Below, one piece after another: positions 43,301 to 53,900 of a DNA stretch of 64,000 bases (the stretch's first letter is position 1; each line of letters opens with the position of its first letter). A program made the translations under genes and the position numbers. A model generated the notes under the pieces. The model was not told where the DNA came from. It searched no databases and saw only the letters and a program-made list of their open reading frames with translations. Origin of the DNA: Oenanthe sinensis (lineage: Eukaryota; Streptophyta; Magnoliopsida; Apiales; Apiaceae); the NCBI GenBank assembly GCA_028671895.1, contig JAPMAC010000234.1, positions 868,001 to 932,000 of the forward strand, read 5' to 3'.

Positions 43301-46300
43301 TTGAAAGAACTTCTAGCATCATTCTTGACTCATTTGTACATGAAAACAATTTGTAACAATTTAAGGCTTCATTCTTAACTCGTTTGAACTTGAAAGCCAC
43401 TATAGCTTCATTCTTGACCCGTTTGTACATGGAAATAACTTGTAAAAACTCGTAGGATCAATCTTTACTCATTTAAACATGAAAACAATTCGTAATAATT
43501 TGAGGCTTCGTTCTTGACTCGTTTTAACTTGAAAACAAATTATAGCTTTATTCTTGACTCGTTTGAACTTGAAAACAACTTATAGGATCATTCTTGACTC
43601 GTTTATACTTGGAAACAGCTTGAAAGAACTTCTAGCATCATTCTTGACTCATTTGTACATGAAAACAATTTGTAACAATATAAGGCTTCATTCTTAACTC
43701 GTTTGAACTTGAAAGCCACTTATAGCTTCATTCTTGACTCGTTTGAACTTGAAAACAACTTATAGGATCATTCTTGACTCGTTTATACTTGGAAACAACT
43801 TGAAAGAACTTCTAGCATCATTCTTGACTTATTTGTACATGAAAACAATTTGTAACAATACAAGGCTTCATTCTTAACTGGTTTGAACTTGAAAGCCACT
43901 TATAGCTTTATTCTTGACTCGTTTGAACTTGAAAACAACTTATAGCTTCATTCTTGACTCGTTTATACATGGAAACAACTTGAAAGAACTTCAAGCATCA
44001 TTCTTGACTCATTTGTACATGAAAACAATTTGTAACAATATAAGGCTTCATTTTTAACTGGTTTGAACATGAAAGCCACTTATAGCTTCATTCTTGACCC
44101 GTTTGTACATGGAAATAACTTGTAAAAACTCGTAGGATCAATCTTTACTCATTTGAACATGAAAACAATTCGTAATAATTTGAGGCTTCGTTCTTGACTC
44201 GTTTTAACTTGAAAACAATTTATAGCTTTATTCTTGACTCGTTTGAACTTGAAAACAACTTATAGCTTCATTCTTGACTCGTTTATACTTGGAAACAGCT
44301 TGAAAGAACTTCTAGCATCATTCTTGACTAATTTGTACACGAAAACAATTTGTTACAATTTAAGGCTTCATTCTTAACTCGTTTGAACTTGAAAGCCACT
44401 ATAGCTTCATTCTTGACCCGTTTGTACATGGAAATAACTTGTAAAAACTCGTAGGATCAATCTTTACTCATTTTAACATGAAAACAATTCGTAATAATTT
44501 GAGGCTTCGTTCTTGACTCGTTTTAACTTGAAAACAAATTATAGCTTCATTCTTGACTCGTTTGAACTTGAAAACAACTTATAGGATCATTCTTGACTCG
44601 TTTATACTTGGAAACAACTTGAAAGAACTTCTAGCATCATTCTTGACTCATTTGTACATGAAAACAATTTGTAAAAATATAAGACTTCATTCTTAACTCG
44701 TTTGAACATGAAAGCCACTTATAGCTTTATTCTTGACTCGTTTGAACTTGAAAACAACTTATAGCTTCATTCTTGACTCGTTTATACATGGAAACAACTT
44801 GAAAGAACTTGTAGCATCATTCTTGACTCATTTGTACATGAAAACAATTTGTAACAATTTAAGGCTTCATTCTTAACTCGATTGAACTTGAAAGCCACTT
44901 ATAGCTTCATTCTTGACTCGTTTGAACTTGAAAACAACTTATAGCTTCATTCTTGACTCGTTTATAAATAGAAACAATTTGAAAGAACTTCTAGCATCAT
45001 TCTTGACTCATTTGTACATGAAAACAATTTGTAACAATATAAGGCTTCATTCTTAACTTGTTTGAACTTGAAAGCCACTTATAGCTTCATTCTTGACTCG
45101 TTTGTACATGGAAATAACTTGTAAAAACTCGTAGGAACAATCTTCACTCATTTGAACATGAAAACAATTCGTAACAATTTGAGGCTTCGTTCTTGACTCG
45201 TTTCAACTTGAAAACAACTTATAGCTTCATTCTTGACTTGTTTGAACTAGAAAACAACTTATAGCTTCATTCTAGACTCGTTTATATATGGAAACAACTT
45301 GAAAGAACTTTCAGCATCATTCTTGACTCATTTGTACATGAAAACAATTGGTAACAATTTAAGACTTCATTCTTAACTCGTTTGAACTTGTATGCCACTT
45401 ATAGCTTCATTCTTGACCCTTTTGTACAAGGAAATAACTTGTAAAAACTCGTAGGATCATTCTTCACTCATTGGAACATAAAAACAATTTGTAACAATTT
45501 GAGGCTTCGTTCGTGACTCGTTTGAACTTGAAAACCACTTCTAGCTTCATTCATGACTCGTTTGTACATGGAAATAAGTTGTAAAAACTCGTAGGTTCAT
45601 TATTCACTCATTTGATCATGAAAACAATTCGTAACAATTTGAAGCTTCGTTCTTGACACGTTTGAACTTGAAAACAACTTATAGCATCATTCTTGACTCG
45701 TTTGAACTTGAAAACAACTTATAGCTTCATTCTTGACTCGTTTGAACTTGAAAACAACTTATAGCTTCATTCTTGACTCGTTTGAACATAAAAACAACTT
45801 ATAGCTTCATACTTGACTCGTTTATACATGGAAACAACTTGAAAGAACTTCAAGCATCATTCTTGACTCATTTGTACATGAAAACAATTTGTAACAATTT
45901 AAGGCTTCATTCTTAAATCGTTTGAACTTGAAAGCCACTTATAGCTTCATTCTTGGCTTGTTTAAAACTTGAAAACAACTTATAGCTTCATTCTTGACTC
46001 GTTTATACATGGAAACAACTTGAAAAGATTTATAGCATCATTCTTGACTCATTTGTACATGAAAACAATTTGTAACAATTTCAGGCTTCATTCTTAACTC
46101 GTTTGAACTTGAAAGCCACGTATAGCTTTACTCTTGACTCGTTTATACATGGAAATAACTTATAAAATCTCGCACGATCAATCTTCACTCATTTGAACAT
46201 GAAAACAATTCGTAATAATTTGAGGCTTCGTTCTTGACTCGTTTGAACTTAAAAACAACTTATAGGATCATTCTTGACTCGTTTGAACTTGAAAACAACT

Positions 46301-46882
46301 TATAGGATCATTCTTGACTCGTTTATACTTGGAAACAACATGAAAGAACTTGTAGCATCGTTCTTGACTCATTTGTACATGAAAACAATTTGTAACAATT
46401 TAAGGCTTCATTCTTTACTCGTTTGAACTTGAAAGCCACATATAGCATCACTCTTCACTCGTTTGTACATGGAAATAACTTGTAAACAATTCGTAATAAT
46501 TTGAGGCATCGTTCTTGACTCGTTTTAACTTGAAAACAAATTATAGGTTCATTCTTGACTCGTTTGAACTTCAAAACAACTTATAGGATCATTCTTGACT
46601 CGTTTATACTTGGAAACAACTTGAAAGAACTTCTAGCATCATTCTTGACTCATTTGTACATGAAAACAATTTGTAACAATATAAGACTTCAGTCTTAACT
46701 CGTTTGAACATGAAAGCCACTTATAGCTTTATTCTTAACTCGTTTGAACTTCAAAACAACTTATAGCTTCATTCTTGACTCGTTTATACATGGAAACAAC
46801 TTGAAAGAACTTCTAGCATCATTCTTGACTCATTTGTACATGAAAACAATTTGTAACAATTTAAGGCTTCATTCTTAAATCG
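40321..46882. repeat. Satellite, irregular and diverged, up to the retrotransposon junction
   Basis: 40/50-bp monomers continue with irregular order and private variants, including an inserted base (tgtttaaaac near 40801 and again near 45960), tcgcacgatc at about 41012 and 46171, and several 39-bp monomers. The last monomer before the element reads attcttaaatcg and is cut by the insertion. Confidence 0.8.
46878..46882. repeat. Target site duplication, left copy (AATCG)
   Basis: The five bases AATCG directly precede the left LTR and are repeated directly after the right LTR. Five base pairs is the usual duplication made by Ty3/gypsy integrases. Confidence 0.95.
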
Positions 46883-47617
46883 TGTGGCGCCCTCCCGACC
46901 CGGGGTCTAGATCGGGGCGTCACTGACACTCTATATGCATGCACCCTAAAACAATAATAGAAAATACGCATAAATATGACCCCGACTACTCGCCTGGACC
47001 TTTCAAGGTAATGGTATGAAACAAGCACACAACTACATTCATTTATATTTAAATTACATCAACAAAATAATATTACAACTCCTGAAACAATCTCAAAGTC
47101 TACTAATAAAAGTACAAGACTAAACAAAGTCTTTTCCTTCCAACTCTGCCTCGATCCTACCTGTTCCCTCTCAGCCAGCCTAGCAAAGTTCATGTAAGAC
47201 ATGTTCTTCCGAGCAGTCTGCTTAATACGGACCATGATTCTCAAAAGCTGTAGATGTTAGAAAATAAAAGGATGAGCTACAAAAGCTCAGCAAGTAACCA
47301 TACTGGTTAAAAACAGTTCTACAGGCTTACATATAATTTAAAAGACTTTTCTCAAAACCATGCTTTAAATCATTTCTGGACCTCATTGTCCCAAAGTTGT
47401 AATTAACATACTAGTCAGGGTAATCATTACTCGCAAAACTTTCTGTTATAAAACTACTGGCAGGGTTAAACAATTTCAATATCTGGTACAGAATAAACAA
47501 GAAGCTGGAAAGTAATAACCAGGTGTAAGTATAAAAGTAATCTGCAGGGTTAGCTGGATAACAGGAAATAATGTATAACAATTGAAACAAGGTGAAGTCA
47601 AGATATTCAAAACATTT

Positions 47618-47750
47618 TATAAAACTGTCCTCTCATTAGGACCTTGCTTTTCAAATCATCTATAAAATTGTCCTTTCATTAGGACCCTTTACTTTTCAAA
47701 TCATTTATAAAATTGTCCTTTCATTAGGACCCTTTACTTTTCAAAACAAT
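47618..47750. repeat. Three tandem copies of a 43-45-bp repeat inside the left LTR
   Basis: Units start with tataaaa(c/t)tg tcct(c/t)tcatt aggacc at 47618, 47661 and 47706. The second and third are nearly identical and the first is slightly diverged. Such subrepeats are common in long LTRs and may bind regulators, but no function is shown. Confidence 0.85.
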
Positions 47751-49738
47751 CATTTTGGTTGAAGTTTTCTCACAACGCCAGACAATACGGGTGATCAGCC
47801 ACGTAAAGTCCCCATAACGGACTAAAGTCCCTCTGGACATAAGGAGTACTCATAAAGGCACTTATTGCCATTGGCCTTGGGCTATCTCATTATAGCCATT
47901 GACTATCTCATTATAGTCTACACATAAAAAGTGCTGGACCGGCGTCACTCGGCCTCTTACGCCTCCAACCTATAGGAATCCGCAGAAACCATTTTGATCG
48001 GAATTCCTATAATAACCAAAACCTTTCTTTTTAAATTACCAAATCATTTGATGAAAAAGACTTTTTGAAAGTCGGATTTCATATTTAAATCCCTTTTTAA
48101 AGATCATTAGACAGAGGTAAAGTTTATTCCAAAATATGACTCAAAACAAGTTGCTGTTGTGGTAAGGTAAGGTAAGCTGAGATCATAAACTGGGAATCAA
48201 AATTAGTTAAGTTGTGAAGTCAATGTGCGGGGTCAATCCATAGGTATAACAGTTGTTTTTGAAAACAGTTGTAAGGCATTAGGTCATGATAGTAGTTAGA
48301 CAATAACAACAAGGTACTTTCAGGGTTTAAAGTTTAAGTAAACATAATTAAGGAAAATGGTGTAGACATGAGTCATAGTTCCAGGTTACTGATTTAAGAT
48401 CTTTAAAACTAGTTGATAAGTTGTCGATTAACAGTACAGGGATTGAAAAGTTTAAAGTGTAATTGAAACTGATATAAGGTTGCAGTTTAAGTCAAACAAT
48501 TAAAGTAAAGCAGGCTGTACTTTAAAAATAGTTGAGATAAGATAACACAGTTGCGAGGTCATAAAGCAGTTTATAAAACAGTTCACTATGCAGTTCATAA
48601 AACAGGGTTTAAGTTGAAAGAGATTAGGCAGTAGTTACTTGCCTCAAACAAAGAATGCTACAGCTGTGGAACAGGTAGATCGTCTACACCAGACACTAAC
48701 TCTCTACTTTAGCCTTCCCTTTGTCCTTCACCTCAATATCCTTCGTAGCTACACAAAAGTAATACTATTTCAGTATCTCATATACTCTCGACGATCTCAT
48801 TAACGTTTAACTACTCTACCCTTTCGTTAATTATAACCCTTAACACACATATATAACTCATAGTAGACATATTCTACTATAATCACTTCTATACTGGCAA
48901 ACAAGTATCATGTAGACAATTAGATCATCTTCAATATTCCTGACTGATAGTCATTCCTATACAGAGGTGGTGTGCCAATAATGTTTTACAAAGTTGTTTT
49001 AGTTTTAGAAAATTTTGGCAGCACTTCCCCCGTAATTGGAGCTATCCGTCGGAATACAACCGACACAACCAAACATAATTGCCAATTATAACCACATTTG
49101 CATTAAATCTATATCAAACAAGCAATAGCTATAACAATATACAATACTATTATCATTCAAAATGACTGAAACAAATCCAAATATCATCTGCTTATTTATA
49201 TAGTCAATTCAGTTCTCAATTCAATTCTATAACATAACCATCAAAGTCCAATTATAATACTTATAATTCGAAGATGCCAATTAATCAATCCCCTTGTTTA
49301 ACTACATATACAAATTGTCCAATTTACACACATACAATCATGCTCGCATCATTGCTAATCGAAAAATCATACAATACAACCGGAGTTTTAAAAATTTGAC
49401 ATGCACAATTAATTAATCACAAATAGCATCATAATCCTCCTTATTAATACCATTTATAATTCAAACACATTCGGCAAAATGGCAATAAAGCATAGCCAAG
49501 CCAATAATAATCAGAAAAATGCTATACTAATCGGAAAAACGAAGTTATGGCCGGAAAAATCCAAAACTTCAACATGAAATGTTCATAGCATCTAGCCTTG
49601 CCTATTTATATTATTTGCAATTGAAACATGTTCGACAAAATGGCAAAGAAGTGTAACTCAAGTAGAAATCGATCGGCAAAAATCTATATACTAATCGAAC
49701 ATATAACATGCAATGCTATCTACTCATGGTATCAACTT

Positions 49739-50160
49739 TTAATAGCTGCTAGCATCCCAATTAGCTAATATGAGACCACCCAAATGAAGCCCAGTCGCCG
49801 ACTCGCCGGAGCTCATCGCCGGCGACGGCAGTGAACAAACAAAGGCCCGATTATGGGTCCTTTGTGCCCCAACTGCTCCCAATTTGCAACCATAGCCAAA
49901 CAAATATGCTATGAACACAACTATGGCGATCAATCGACTTGCATGCAACTCAAAATCCGGTAACTACCGGAAACACACACGGCATACAAAATACATACGG
50001 CATATACATACATGCAAGCAAGACACATGGATGATATAGCATCTACAGCTCAATTACTAGCATATATCGAGGAAAACACATCAATTCACTTATACACACA
50101 CCCGCACGCAGCAGTTCTAGAGAGAGAGTCGACCTGGTACGCTAGTTGCAGAGCAAGAGG
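49739..50160. other. Mixed-composition island within the left LTR
   Basis: Within an otherwise AT-rich LTR, this part has GC-rich blocks (gccgactcgccggagctcatcgccggcgacg-like sequence around 49795-49827) plus CT/GA and alternating purine-pyrimidine stretches (50100-50130). A 69-codon minus-strand frame with a hydrophobic start lies at 49739-49948. It could be a promoter or R region or a captured host fragment. The identical copy is at 59389-59810. No function is supported. Confidence 0.35.
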
Positions 50161-50674
50161 AGAAATGGGTGAGTGTTGCAGGTTATAACAAAAACAAGGG
50201 TAAAATAGTAATTTCACAATTCCCTTTTCTGAATTAAAACAATTTATAATTCGAATTTTTTATGTAATTGAAGTACAAAAATAAGTTTTATATTTTTAAA
50301 ATTAAGAGCATGAATTTAGAAGCTTCCCCATATTTTTAAAATATTTTTCTGGTAAATAAATAATTAACTAAAAATCTTTGAAGTTTTAGCACAAAAATAG
50401 AAAATAGGAGTAGAAAAATCATTAAAAATGATATTGGGCTCGAATAAAATAAACCTTTAGTTTTCAAAAGTCTCAGAATATTTAAGAAACATTTTGAAAC
50501 AGGTTTCATGATTTTTGGACATTCCAATAATTAAATATGGAATTTAGAAGAGTAATATTTCTAGAATAAAACAGGAATAAAAGATTTATATAAAATCACT
50601 GAGACTAGAATTAAATACATCACCATTTTTAGAAAGTCTCTAAAATCACATAGAAGCTACATATAAAATTTCAT

Positions 50675-50697
50675 AATTATTGGACACACCAATAATT
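50675..50697. promoter_or_regulatory. Perfect inverted repeat with two CCAAT boxes in LTR U3
   Basis: Nine-base arms aattattgg and ccaataatt flank a 5-base loop (acaca), so a CCAAT box lies on each strand. A related imperfect copy (ttggacattccaataatt) ends at 50532, about 165 bp away, inside a diverged direct repeat that also shares a gtctc block (50470 and 50636). The counterpart in the right LTR is at 60325-60347. In element orientation it lies about 200 nt from the U3 start. A role as an enhancer is inference. Confidence 0.45.
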
Positions 50698-50894
50698 TTA
50701 TAAAAATCAAACAGTTACTCAATTAAGCATGAAAAATCAGTTAATCATTGAATTAAATCACTTAAGCATAATACAGTCAAACAGACAGTCAACCAGACAT
50801 ATAAAATCACCACATATCATATCTTAACACATTAACACACATAACTCATATACCTCATATTATTCAAATAGATTTAATTACCTCAATCGTTACA

Positions 50895-50907
50895 TTCTCC
50901 CCCCCTT
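50895..50907 (-). other. Polypurine tract
   Basis: The minus strand reads AAGGGGGGGAGAA immediately upstream of the 3' LTR start (TGTAACG). This is the plus-strand DNA primer site and is typical of plant Ty3/gypsy elements. Confidence 0.93.
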
Positions 50908-50912
50908 AAAAA

Positions 50913-50930
50913 GATTCTGCCCCCAGAATC
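50913..50930 (-). other. Stem-loop between gag-pol stop and polypurine tract
   Basis: A perfect 7-bp stem (GATTCTG / CAGAATC) closes a 4-base G loop in the minus-strand RNA. It starts only a few bases downstream of the gag-pol stop codon and ends just before the polypurine tract. From memory, related Tekay/Del elements carry a comparable short inverted repeat here, so it may be a conserved RNA element. Confidence 0.6.
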
Positions 50931-50933
50931 AGC

Positions 50934-53900
50934 CTAAGTAAACAAATAGGGATACTTCTCGAGCATTTCACTCTCAAGTTCCCAGGTGGATTCCTCAACT
51001 CGAGGGTTTCTCCACAAAACCTTTACAAGCTTAACAGACTTATTCCTCAAAACTTTATCCTTACGATCCTGAATCTCTACAGGCTGTTCTACATAGGACA
51101 AGTCAGGTTGAATCTCCAAGGGTTCATATTCTATCACATGGCTCATATCAGGATTGTACTTTCGAAGCATAGACACGTGAAAAACATTGTGAATGTGCTG
51201 CATCTGTGGCGGTAGAGCCAATTCATATGCAACTTTCCCAACTTGCTTCAAAACTTCAAAAGGTCCTATATATCGTGGATTAAGCTTTCCTCTCTTGCCA
51301 AATCTACTAACACCTTTCCACGGAGAAATCTTTAACAACACTTGGTCACCTTCTTCAAAATTCATATCTTTCCTTGACTGGTCAGCATACTTCTTTTGTC
51401 TATCTTGAGCAGCTAACAATCTCTTCTGAATCAACTCAATCTTTTCTTTAGTTTGTTGAACCAACTCTGGACCCAAAATCTTACGCTCACCAACTTCATT
51501 CCAACACACTGGTGATCTGCATTTTCTTCCATACAAAGCTTCATACGGGGGCATCCCAATACTAGCATGATAACTGTTATTATAAGAAAATTCCACCAAT
51601 GGTAGATGCTCGTCCCAACTTCCTTCAAAATCTAAGGCACAAACTCTTAACATATCTTCAATGGTTTGGATTGTCCTTTCACTCTGGCCATCTGTTTGAG
51701 GATGATACGCAGTACTCATATTCAGCCTTGTTCCCAAACATTCTTGAAATTTCTTCCAAAATCTTGAATTGAATCTCGGGTCTCTGTCTGATACTATTGA
51801 TACAGGAACACCATGTCTCATCACAATCTCTTTCAAGTACAAATGAACCAACTTGTCCAGTGAAAATCTTTCGTTGATCGGTAGAAAGTGCGCTGACTTG
51901 GTCAATCTGTCTATTATTACCCAGATAGCATCATGATTAGCTTTAGTCCTTGGTAGACCTACTACAAAATCCATAGCAAGATTTTCCCATTTCCATTCTG
52001 GAATCTCTAGTGGTTGCAACAATCCACTGGGCCTCTGGTGTTCAGCTTTAACTCTCTGGCATGTATAACATTTACTGATCCACTCTGCTACATTTCGTTT
52101 CATGTTGGGCCACCAAAAATTTTCCTTCAAGTCCTTATACATCTTTGTGCTTCCTGGATGAATAGAGTATCTTGAACTATGTGCATCATGCAAAATTTCA
52201 TTCTTGAGCTCTTGAACATTGGGGATCCAAATTCGTGAGGAAAACCTAAAGATTCCTTTATCGTCCTTCTGACTTTTTAACTCTTCTCCAGTCAACTTGG
52301 TTCTGTCTTGATTCATCATCTGATCTTGACATCTCTTGATCTTTTCTAACAATTCTGGCTGAAAAGTCATTGTATACACCATTTCTTCCACTGAATCCGA
52401 ATCACATACCTCTATTTCCAATTTCTCAAACTCTTTGATCAATTCTTCAGACGAAACCATTATATTCAATCTTTCTTTTCTGCTTAAAGCATCTGCTACA
52501 ACATTTGCCTTGCCTGGATGATAGTTGATTGTGCAGTCATAGTCCTTGATCAATTCCAACCATCTTCTCTGTCTCATATTCAATTCTTTCTGAGTAAAGA
52601 TATACTTCAAACTCTTATGGTCAGTAAAAATCTCACACTTTTCTCCGTACAAATAGTGTCTCCAAATCTTCAATGCAAATACGATGGCAGCTAATTCCAG
52701 ATCATGTGTAGGATACTTCAATTCATGAGGTCTTAACTGCCTGGAAGCATATGCAATAACTTTCCCATGTTGCATCAGAACACATCCCAAACCTTTGAGT
52801 GAAGCGTCACTGTAGATGACAAAATTTCCTTGATCGTCTGGTAACACCAATACTGGGGCAGACACTAGTCTTCGCTTTAACTCTTCAAAACTTTCTTCAC
52901 ATTTCTCATTCCATACAAACTTTTCATTCTTCCTTGTCAATTTGGTCATAGGGGTTGCTATCTTTGAAAAATCTTGAACAAATCTACGATAGTACCCTGC
53001 TAAACCCAGAAAACTTCTGACTTCTGTTGGAGTCCGTGGCCTTTCCCATTTCATCACTGCTTCTATCTTTGCCGGATCAACTTTGATACCTTCTCTGCTG
53101 ACAACATGTCCTAAAAATTGTACCTCCTTCAACCAAAATTCACATTTTGAAAACTTCGCATACAACTTTTCCTTTCTTAAGGTCTCTAAAGCAATTCTCA
53201 AATGATCTGCATGCTCTTCTTCTGACTTGGAATATATCAAGATGTCGTCGATGAAAACAATCACAAACTTGTCTAAATATTTCTTAAAGACTCTGTTCAT
53301 CAGATCCATAAATGCTGCTGGGGCATTTGTTAATCCAAAAGCCATGACTAAAAATTCATAGTGTCCGTACCTTGTTCTGAATGCTGTTTTAGATACATCT
53401 TCAGGTTTGATCTTGAGTTGATGGTATCCGGACCTTAAATCAATTTTTGAGAACCATTCGGCTCCTTTCAGCTGGTCGAAAAGATCATCTATTCTCGGTA
53501 ACGGGTACTTGTTCTTGATGGTTAGCTTATTTAATTCTCGGTAATCTATGCACAACCTCATGCTTCCATCCTTCTTCTTAACAAACAACACTGGTGCTCC
53601 CCAAGGGGACACACTAGGCCTTATAATTCCTTTATCCAAGAGATCTTGTATTTGACTCGCCAACTCTTTCATCTCAACTGGCGCCATTCTGTACGGAGCT
53701 TTGGAAACTGGCTCAGTGCCTGGAGCTAAATCAATGGAGAATTCTATTTCCCTATCGGAAGGTAAGCCTGGTAATTCATCTGGAAACACATCGGGAAATT
53801 CATTGACGATAGGAACATCTTCTAACTGAACTGACTTCTTCTCAGTGTCTACAACATAGGCTAGGTAAGCCTCACATCCTTGACGCAGAAATCTCTTTGC

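Larger units (their letters stand above)
1..46882. repeat. Satellite array, left block (40/50-bp monomers, 180/320/680-bp higher-order units)
   Basis: The whole stretch is tandem satellite. The 40-bp monomer is four decamers (ttcttgactc gtttgaactt gaaaacaact tatagcttca). The 50-bp monomers carry one extra decamer such as tgaaagaact, tgtaacaata, tgtaaaaact or cgtaataatt after position 30. Monomers follow the order 50-50-40-40 (180 bp) or a shortened 50-50-40 (140 bp). There is no gene: the only longer open frame (3359-3577) is an in-phase run through satellite monomers. Order is high from 1 to about 35 kb and decays towards the retrotransposon. The family is not one I recognise by name. A centromeric or other heterochromatic location is an inference from length and repeat type, not shown by the sequence. 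Confidence 0.97.
46883..50894 (-). repeat. Left LTR (3' LTR of the element), 4012 bp
   Basis: The LTR runs from tgtggcgccc to cgttaca on the plus strand, so in element orientation it starts TGTAACG and ends GGCGCCACA. It is 9650 bp from, and apparently identical to, the right LTR. It is AT-rich except for a GC-rich terminus and a mixed-composition island at about 49750-50160. Open frames within it (47059-47244, 49739-49948, 50336-50527) are short, unrelated to known retroelement proteins, and recur in the other LTR only because the LTRs are copies. At 4 kb it is long for a plant LTR. Confidence 0.96.

Noticed and set aside
1..46882. CRISPR-like array of regularly spaced repeats
   Set aside because: The segments between conserved words are themselves repeated and related to each other, there are no unique spacers or cas genes, and the context is a plant nuclear genome.
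1..46882. CENP-B box in monomers containing cttcgttcttgactcg
   Set aside because: Only the first bases resemble the consensus; the CGGG end is missing, so it is not a credible match.
47059..47244. 61-codon ORF present in both LTRs (also 56709-56894)
   Set aside because: Its presence twice is due to LTR duplication. It is short, without recognisable features, and overlaps the likely promoter/R region.
50336..50527. 63-codon hydrophobic ORF in both LTRs (also 59986-60177)
   Set aside because: The hydrophobicity comes from AT-rich sequence; there is no supporting signal.
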